Shown here: in pieces, positions 4,179 to 7,105 of the stretch | How positions within the stretch are numbered: the first letter of the stretch is position 1 | How the letters are laid out: each line of letters begins with the position of its first letter | Assembly: GCA_007570915.1 (NCBI GenBank) | Contig: RKSK01000074.1 | Coordinates: forward strand, 1 to 7,105 | Reading direction: 5' to 3' | Length of the DNA: 7,105 nt | From: Cenarchaeum sp. | GTDB taxonomy: Archaea; Thermoproteota; Nitrososphaeria; Nitrososphaerales; Nitrosopumilaceae | Program-made: the position numbers and the translations under genes | The notes under the pieces: generated by a model | The model's database searches: none | What the model saw: only the letters and a program-made list of their open reading frames with translations | What the model was told of the DNA's origin: nothing

Positions 4179-4595
4179 ATGGTGGAGGTGGACGCGTCGG
4201 CGTCGCTGGACAGCTTTCGGCGCTTCGTCATGGCGAGCACGTGCGAGTCGTTCGCCCCGCAGAGCTACCTGGACGACTCGGAGATATTCCCCGAGCGCTC
4301 CGAGGAGCCCGGCGTGATATACGTAGAGGCCGCCGACAAGGTCACCCTCAAGGAGATGCGCGGGATCACCTTTGTCAACGCGCGCGACGTGCTCGGCGTC
4401 ATATACAACTCGAAGAGCGGCAACACGTCGCTCAAGTGGAGGCAGCAGGGCAAGTTCAGCGGCAAGGTCACCGGCACGGCGTCAGACCACACCATAGTCA
4501 ACATGGCGCAGGCCGGCGTCGTGGGCCTAAAGTGGGTCGAGGAGTACGCCGAGCAAAAGCGCTCCGGGGACGCCGGCGCGCAGGCCCCCGGCTAG
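4179..4595 (+). CDS. Unrecognised soluble protein in an operon with Pelota
   Basis: A 138-residue soluble protein without membrane segments or signal peptide. Its N-terminal half is acidic (L-D-D-S-E near 31-35; E-R-S-E-E-P near 39-44). A compact core follows with alternating strands and helices (V-I-Y-V-E, K-V-T-L-K-E-M-R-G-I-T-F-V, D-V-L-G-V-I-Y), then K-S-G-N-T-S-L-K-W-R-Q-Q-G-K-F-S-G-K-V and a likely helix V-V-G-L-K-W-V-E-E-Y-A-E-Q-K. The last ten residues are disordered-looking. The basic, Gly-rich middle could bind nucleic acid, but this is a guess. Consistent G/C third positions and a promoter at the right distance make it a real gene. It ends 9 nt before pelA, so the two are probably cotranscribed, and a translation-related role is possible. 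I cannot name its family. Confidence 0.72.
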   Translation: MVEVDASASLDSFRRFVMASTCESFAPQSYLDDSEIFPERSEEPGVIYVEAADKVTLKEMRGITFVNARDVLGVIYNSKSGNTSLKWRQQGKFSGKVTGTASDHTIVNMAQAGVVGLKWVEEYAEQKRSGDAGAQAPG

Positions 4596-4604
4596 GGCGC
4601 CCGC

Positions 4605-5642
4605 ATGATATCCTCGCGCGGCGCCGACGGGGTCGCGCACGCGACGCCCGAGGAGGCCGACGACCTGCTCTCCCTGCGCAGGGTGGTCGAGCGCGGAGAC
4701 CTCGTCACGGGCAGCACGACGCGCGCGATACGCGCCGATCGCGAGCACGCGCGGCCCGACAGGGGCGAGCGCGTGCGCATTCGCGTCACGGTCCGCGCCG
4801 AGCGAGTCGCCCTTGACAGCGTCCTTGACCGCCTGCGCATATCGGGCCCGATAACTGCGTCAAGCCACGAGTCCGTCAGCCACGGATCGCACCACTCGAT
4901 AACCGTCACGCCGGGCGAGCGCATAACCGTCTCAAAGAGGTCGTGGACGCCGCTGCAGAGGCGCCTCCTGCGCCCCGCGCGCGCCGCGCGCGCGTTCGTC
5001 CTCGTCGCGATAGACACGCGCGAGTGCGGCGTCGCGCGCCTCTCCGGCACGCGCCTGCACATGCTGCCAAACATCCATTCCGGAATCGGCGGCAAGCGCT
5101 ACCGCACGAGCCACGACGCGACGGCCTACCGCGCTAGCGTGCGGACCGCCGTCTCGTCGTGCCTGCGCGCCGGCGACGGCCTTGTCGTGTTCGGCCCCGG
5201 CGAGGAAAAGCGGCGCGTCTGCGCGGCGCTCTCGACGATCGAGGGCGCCAAGCCGACAGTCGCCGAGGGGATCGACTCTGGCGGAGAGGACGGGGTGCAC
5301 GTGTTCACGAGGTCCGAGGCGATGCGCAAGATAATGTCCGAGACAAAGCTCGCGCGCGTCCTCGGCGTGATCGAGGAGGCGATCCGCCGCGCAGGCGAGC
5401 GCTCGCGCCTCTACGCGATGGGCCACGCCGAGGTCTCGCGCGCCGTCGCCGCTCGCGCGGCGTCTGACGTCGTCTTCTCTGACCGCCTGCTCGCCGACGC
5501 CGGCGAGGAGGCCGCGGTCTCCCTCCTCAACGGGGCAGAGTCCGGCGGGGCCGCGGTCCACGCCGTCGACACGAGCACGGACGCGGGCCTGCGCGTCTCA
5601 GGCCTCGGCGGCGTCGTCGCCCTGCTGCGCTTTGCGCCCTGA
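4605..5642 (+). CDS. pelA: Pelota (aPelota/Dom34), ribosome rescue factor
   Basis: A 345-residue protein with all three Pelota domains. The N-terminal Sm-like domain (about 1-125) holds E-E-A-D-D-L-L-S-L-R-R, the R-P-D-R-G-E-R-V-R-I-R strand pair, L-D-x-V-L-D-R-L-R-I-S-G and H-E-S-V-S-H-G-S-H-H-S. The central eRF1-like domain (about 127-250) starts F-V-L-V-A-I-D and includes the G-G-K-R loop but no GGQ, as expected since Pelota does not hydrolyse peptidyl-tRNA. The C-terminal domain (about 252-345) ends in the typical S-G-L-G-G-V-V-A-L-L-R-F. In archaea it enters the A site of stalled ribosomes with aEF1A and, with ABCE1, splits them. The length matches the family. The ATG at 4605 follows the upstream stop by 9 nt, suggesting an operon. 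The last 45 bp overlap the convergent cutA reading frame. Confidence 0.95.
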   Translation: MISSRGADGVAHATPEEADDLLSLRRVVERGDLVTGSTTRAIRADREHARPDRGERVRIRVTVRAERVALDSVLDRLRISGPITASSHESVSHGSHHSITVTPGERITVSKRSWTPLQRRLLRPARAARAFVLVAIDTRECGVARLSGTRLHMLPNIHSGIGGKRYRTSHDATAYRASVRTAVSSCLRAGDGLVVFGPGEEKRRVCAALSTIEGAKPTVAEGIDSGGEDGVHVFTRSEAMRKIMSETKLARVLGVIEEAIRRAGERSRLYAMGHAEVSRAVAARAASDVVFSDRLLADAGEEAAVSLLNGAESGGAAVHAVDTSTDAGLRVSGLGGVVALLRFAP

Positions 5643-5945
5643 GACGCACCCCTCGACCCACGCCGCGTAGGGGCCGGCGGACTCTGCCCCCAGCGTGAGC
5701 GCCTCTGGCGTGTCGTACGGGTGGCCCTCCAGGACCGCCTCGCGCAGGGCCGGCGCGGCCTCTGCCGTCGTCTTGAAGAGGGCCATGACCTCGCCGTCCT
5801 CGCGCATGGCCCCCTCCCACTCGTATATCGAGGTGACGGGCACCATGCTCGCGCACGCGGCCAGGCGCGCCCCCACGAGCCTCCGCGCCTCGGCCCTGGC
5901 AGTCGCCGCGTCGGCGTAGGTCGTCGCCACTATCGCGAGGCCCAT
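5598..5945 (-). CDS. cutA: CutA1 family protein (divalent cation tolerance)
   Basis: A 115-residue protein of the usual CutA1 length. Strand-helix-strand order is clear: M-G-L-A-I-V-A-T-T-Y, the helix with A-R-x-L-V-G-A-R-L-A-A-C-A-S, then V-T-S-I-Y-E-W-E-G (the Y-x-W-x-G core), V-M-A-L-F-K-T-T and G-H-P-Y-D-T-P-E (the H-P-Y-x-x-P motif). CutA1 forms very stable trimers and binds copper in several species; its true physiological role is unsettled. The ATG at 5945 is chosen because it begins at the conserved first strand and lies 28 bp from a TTTTTTAG element at 5969-5976; a GTG at 5963 would only add six residues. The 3' end overlaps pelA by 45 bp in convergent orientation, so the two transcripts must be antisense there. 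It is divergent from the M50 protease gene. Confidence 0.93.
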   Translation of the reverse strand: MGLAIVATTYADAATARAEARRLVGARLAACASMVPVTSIYEWEGAMREDGEVMALFKTTAEAAPALREAVLEGHPYDTPEALTLGAESAGPYAAWVEGCVSGRKAQQGDDAAEA

Positions 5946-5950
5946 GGGCA

Positions 5951-5960
5951 AGGTATAAAC
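5951..5960 (+). promoter_or_regulatory. TATA box of M50 protease gene
   Basis: AGGTATAAAC contains a near-consensus archaeal TATA (TATAAA, 5954-5959). Its centre is 22 bp before GTG 5978 and 34 bp before ATG 5990, so the mRNA is leaderless or has a leader of a few nt. Confidence 0.65.
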
Positions 5961-5968
5961 CACGGCCC

Positions 5969-5977
5969 CTAAAAAAC
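5969..5977 (-). promoter_or_regulatory. TATA-like element of cutA
   Basis: On the minus strand this reads as a T6-AG run centred about 28 bp before the cutA ATG at 5945. It lies beyond the protease TATA, so the two promoters cross: each TATA is placed between the other TATA and its own start side. Confidence 0.5.
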
Positions 5978-5989
5978 GTGCGCGTCGGC

Positions 5990-7105
5990 ATGGCCCTAGA
6001 GGCGCTCAACGAGAACCCCATAGTCTACGTGCTCATCGCGTGGGTCGCGACGATCCTGGGCGCCAAGGCGTGCGGCCTGGACCGGCGCGGGTTCTCGCTA
6101 AAGCCCTACAGCCTCGTCTACCGCAACGAGTCCGTCAACGGCGTGCTCGTGCGCCTCCTCTCGCGCACGCGCCGCGCCGTGAGGGTCTTCGCCGACGCGA
6201 GCGTCGTGGCGGGCTTTGCCATGATGGCCTTTGCCTTTTGGTTCCTGGCCTCCAACGTCGCGGCCTACTTTGAGGAGCCCGCCGAGTTTGCCGAGGTGAC
6301 TGTCCTCATACCCGGCGTCACGCTCACGTCGGGGCCGGCGATCGCGTTCTTTTTGCTCTCGATACCCATAGTCCTCGTCATGCACGAGGGCGCGCACGGG
6401 ATAGTGGCGGCGCTCGAGCGCATCAGGATAAGGAACGGCGGCTTTGCGGTGTTTATCGCCGTGTTCGCCGGGTTTGTCGAGCCCGACGAGAAGGAGTTCG
6501 AGTCGGCCAAGCGCGTCTCGCGCCTGCGCGTCATCGGGGCCGGAGCGACGGCCAACGTCGCGTTCTCGCTGGCGCTCGGCGCGGTCCTCCTCACAAACCC
6601 CGTCTTTGCCATAGTCCTGCCCGAGCCCATACTCGGCGCGTTCTACGAGTCGCCCGGCGGCGTCGGCGTGCTCTCCGTCATGGAGGGCCTCGGCGCCGAG
6701 CGCGCCGGCATTGTGGCCGGCGACGTGATCACGGGCGTAAACGGGATTGAGGTCAGGTCGTTCGTGGACCTCCTCGGCGCGGGCCTCGAGCCAGGCGAGA
6801 CGGCCGACGTGCGCATACTGCGCGGCGGCGAGGAGATGGCGCTGGAGGTCGAGATAATGCCCTCGCCTACGGATCCCGACGTCGGCCTTGTCGGCATCAT
6901 GCGCGACAACGCGTCGGCGTTCAAGCCCGTACACGCGTACATCGAGTGGGGCAACCCGCACGTCTCCATGTTCCTCCTCTGGCTGTGGATGATATCGTTT
7001 TTCATCGGGATCATCAACATGCTCCCGCTGCCCATACTCGACGGCGGCAAGTTTGTGCACATACTGCTGTCCGCGCGCCTCTCCGAGGCGCGCCTCAACG
7101 CGGCC
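5990..7105 (+). CDS. M50 site-2 protease with PDZ domain (partial, runs off window)
   Basis: The first 372 residues of an intramembrane zinc metalloprotease; no stop occurs before the window end. Hydrophobic segments lie near 8-27, 66-90, 115-141, 149-165, 181-210 and 324-346. The zinc motif H132-E133-G-A-H136 sits at the end of one helix, and the second motif N343-M-L-P-L-P-I-L-D351-G-G supplies the third zinc ligand. A PDZ-like domain (about 222-290: V-M-E-G-L-G-A-E-R-A-G-I-V-A-G-D-V-I-T-G-V-N-G) lies between them, as in RseP/S2P group I enzymes. Such proteases cut membrane-bound regulators after a first cleavage. The sequence closely resembles thaumarchaeal S2P as I remember it. ATG 5990 is preferred; GTG 5978 is in frame and possible. 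The C-terminal helices are missing from the window. Confidence 0.93.
   Translation, partial: MALEALNENPIVYVLIAWVATILGAKACGLDRRGFSLKPYSLVYRNESVNGVLVRLLSRTRRAVRVFADASVVAGFAMMAFAFWFLASNVAAYFEEPAEFAEVTVLIPGVTLTSGPAIAFFLLSIPIVLVMHEGAHGIVAALERIRIRNGGFAVFIAVFAGFVEPDEKEFESAKRVSRLRVIGAGATANVAFSLALGAVLLTNPVFAIVLPEPILGAFYESPGGVGVLSVMEGLGAERAGIVAGDVITGVNGIEVRSFVDLLGAGLEPGETADVRILRGGEEMALEVEIMPSPTDPDVGLVGIMRDNASAFKPVHAYIEWGNPHVSMFLLWLWMISFFIGIINMLPLPILDGGKFVHILLSARLSEARLNAA

Noticed and set aside
4241..4816. 191-residue Arg-rich open frame across the unknown gene and pelA start
   Set aside because: Out-of-frame shadow with extreme Arg/Gly content and no start context.
6098..7060. 320-residue minus-strand open frame antisense to the protease
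   Set aside because: Composition is dominated by charged residues and follows from the complementary codon structure; the plus strand has HExxH, PDZ and NxxPxPxLDG motifs.
1..7105. tRNA, rRNA, integrase, transposase or replication-origin genes
   Set aside because: Scanning both strands by eye showed no tRNA T-arm motifs in a foldable context and no recombinase or initiator motifs.

Overview
The window looks like chromosomal DNA from a high-GC member of the Nitrososphaerota (Thaumarchaeota), probably of the Nitrosopumilales/Cenarchaeum type. This rests on recognition without any search. The Pelota, the PDZ-containing site-2 protease, the CcdA-like membrane protein and the wHTH/three-TM pair all resemble thaumarchaeal proteins. 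Most genes have an archaeal TATA element 25-35 bp before the start codon, so their mRNAs are leaderless or nearly so. From about 1060 onward, coding third positions are overwhelmingly G or C.

Layout. 1-1060: an anomalous, lower-GC island with a DUF3800 gene (minus strand), a long palindrome-rich leader and a degenerate ~52 bp direct repeat at each side. 1140-2126: CcdA/DsbD-type thiol-disulfide membrane protein (minus), sharing one TATA element with a divergent operon of an ArsR-like winged-helix regulator and a small three-TM protein (2189-2801). 2849-3214: RNase HI-like protein with its own promoter. 3342-3602: small orphan ORF whose stop lies in a tandem ~56 bp repeat (3595-3705). 3854-4018: tiny Cys-rich, zinc-ribbon-like protein. 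4042-4099 (minus): candidate C/D-box guide RNA. 4179-5642: unrecognised conserved-looking protein followed at 9 nt by Pelota (ribosome rescue). 5598-5945 (minus): CutA1, overlapping the Pelota 3' end and divergent from an M50 site-2 protease (5990 to the window end, partial).

The genes are mostly ordinary housekeeping functions: envelope redox, RNA-DNA hybrid or RNA handling, ribosome rescue and regulated intramembrane proteolysis. The parts worth a second look are the DUF3800 island with its decayed repeat, the tandem repeat, the C/D-box RNA candidate, the two compact bidirectional promoters, and the RNase HI-like protein lacking the usual last catalytic Asp. I see no CRISPR array, tRNA, rRNA or transposase. 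A new multi-gene system is not demonstrated; the DUF3800 island is the best candidate for accessory DNA.
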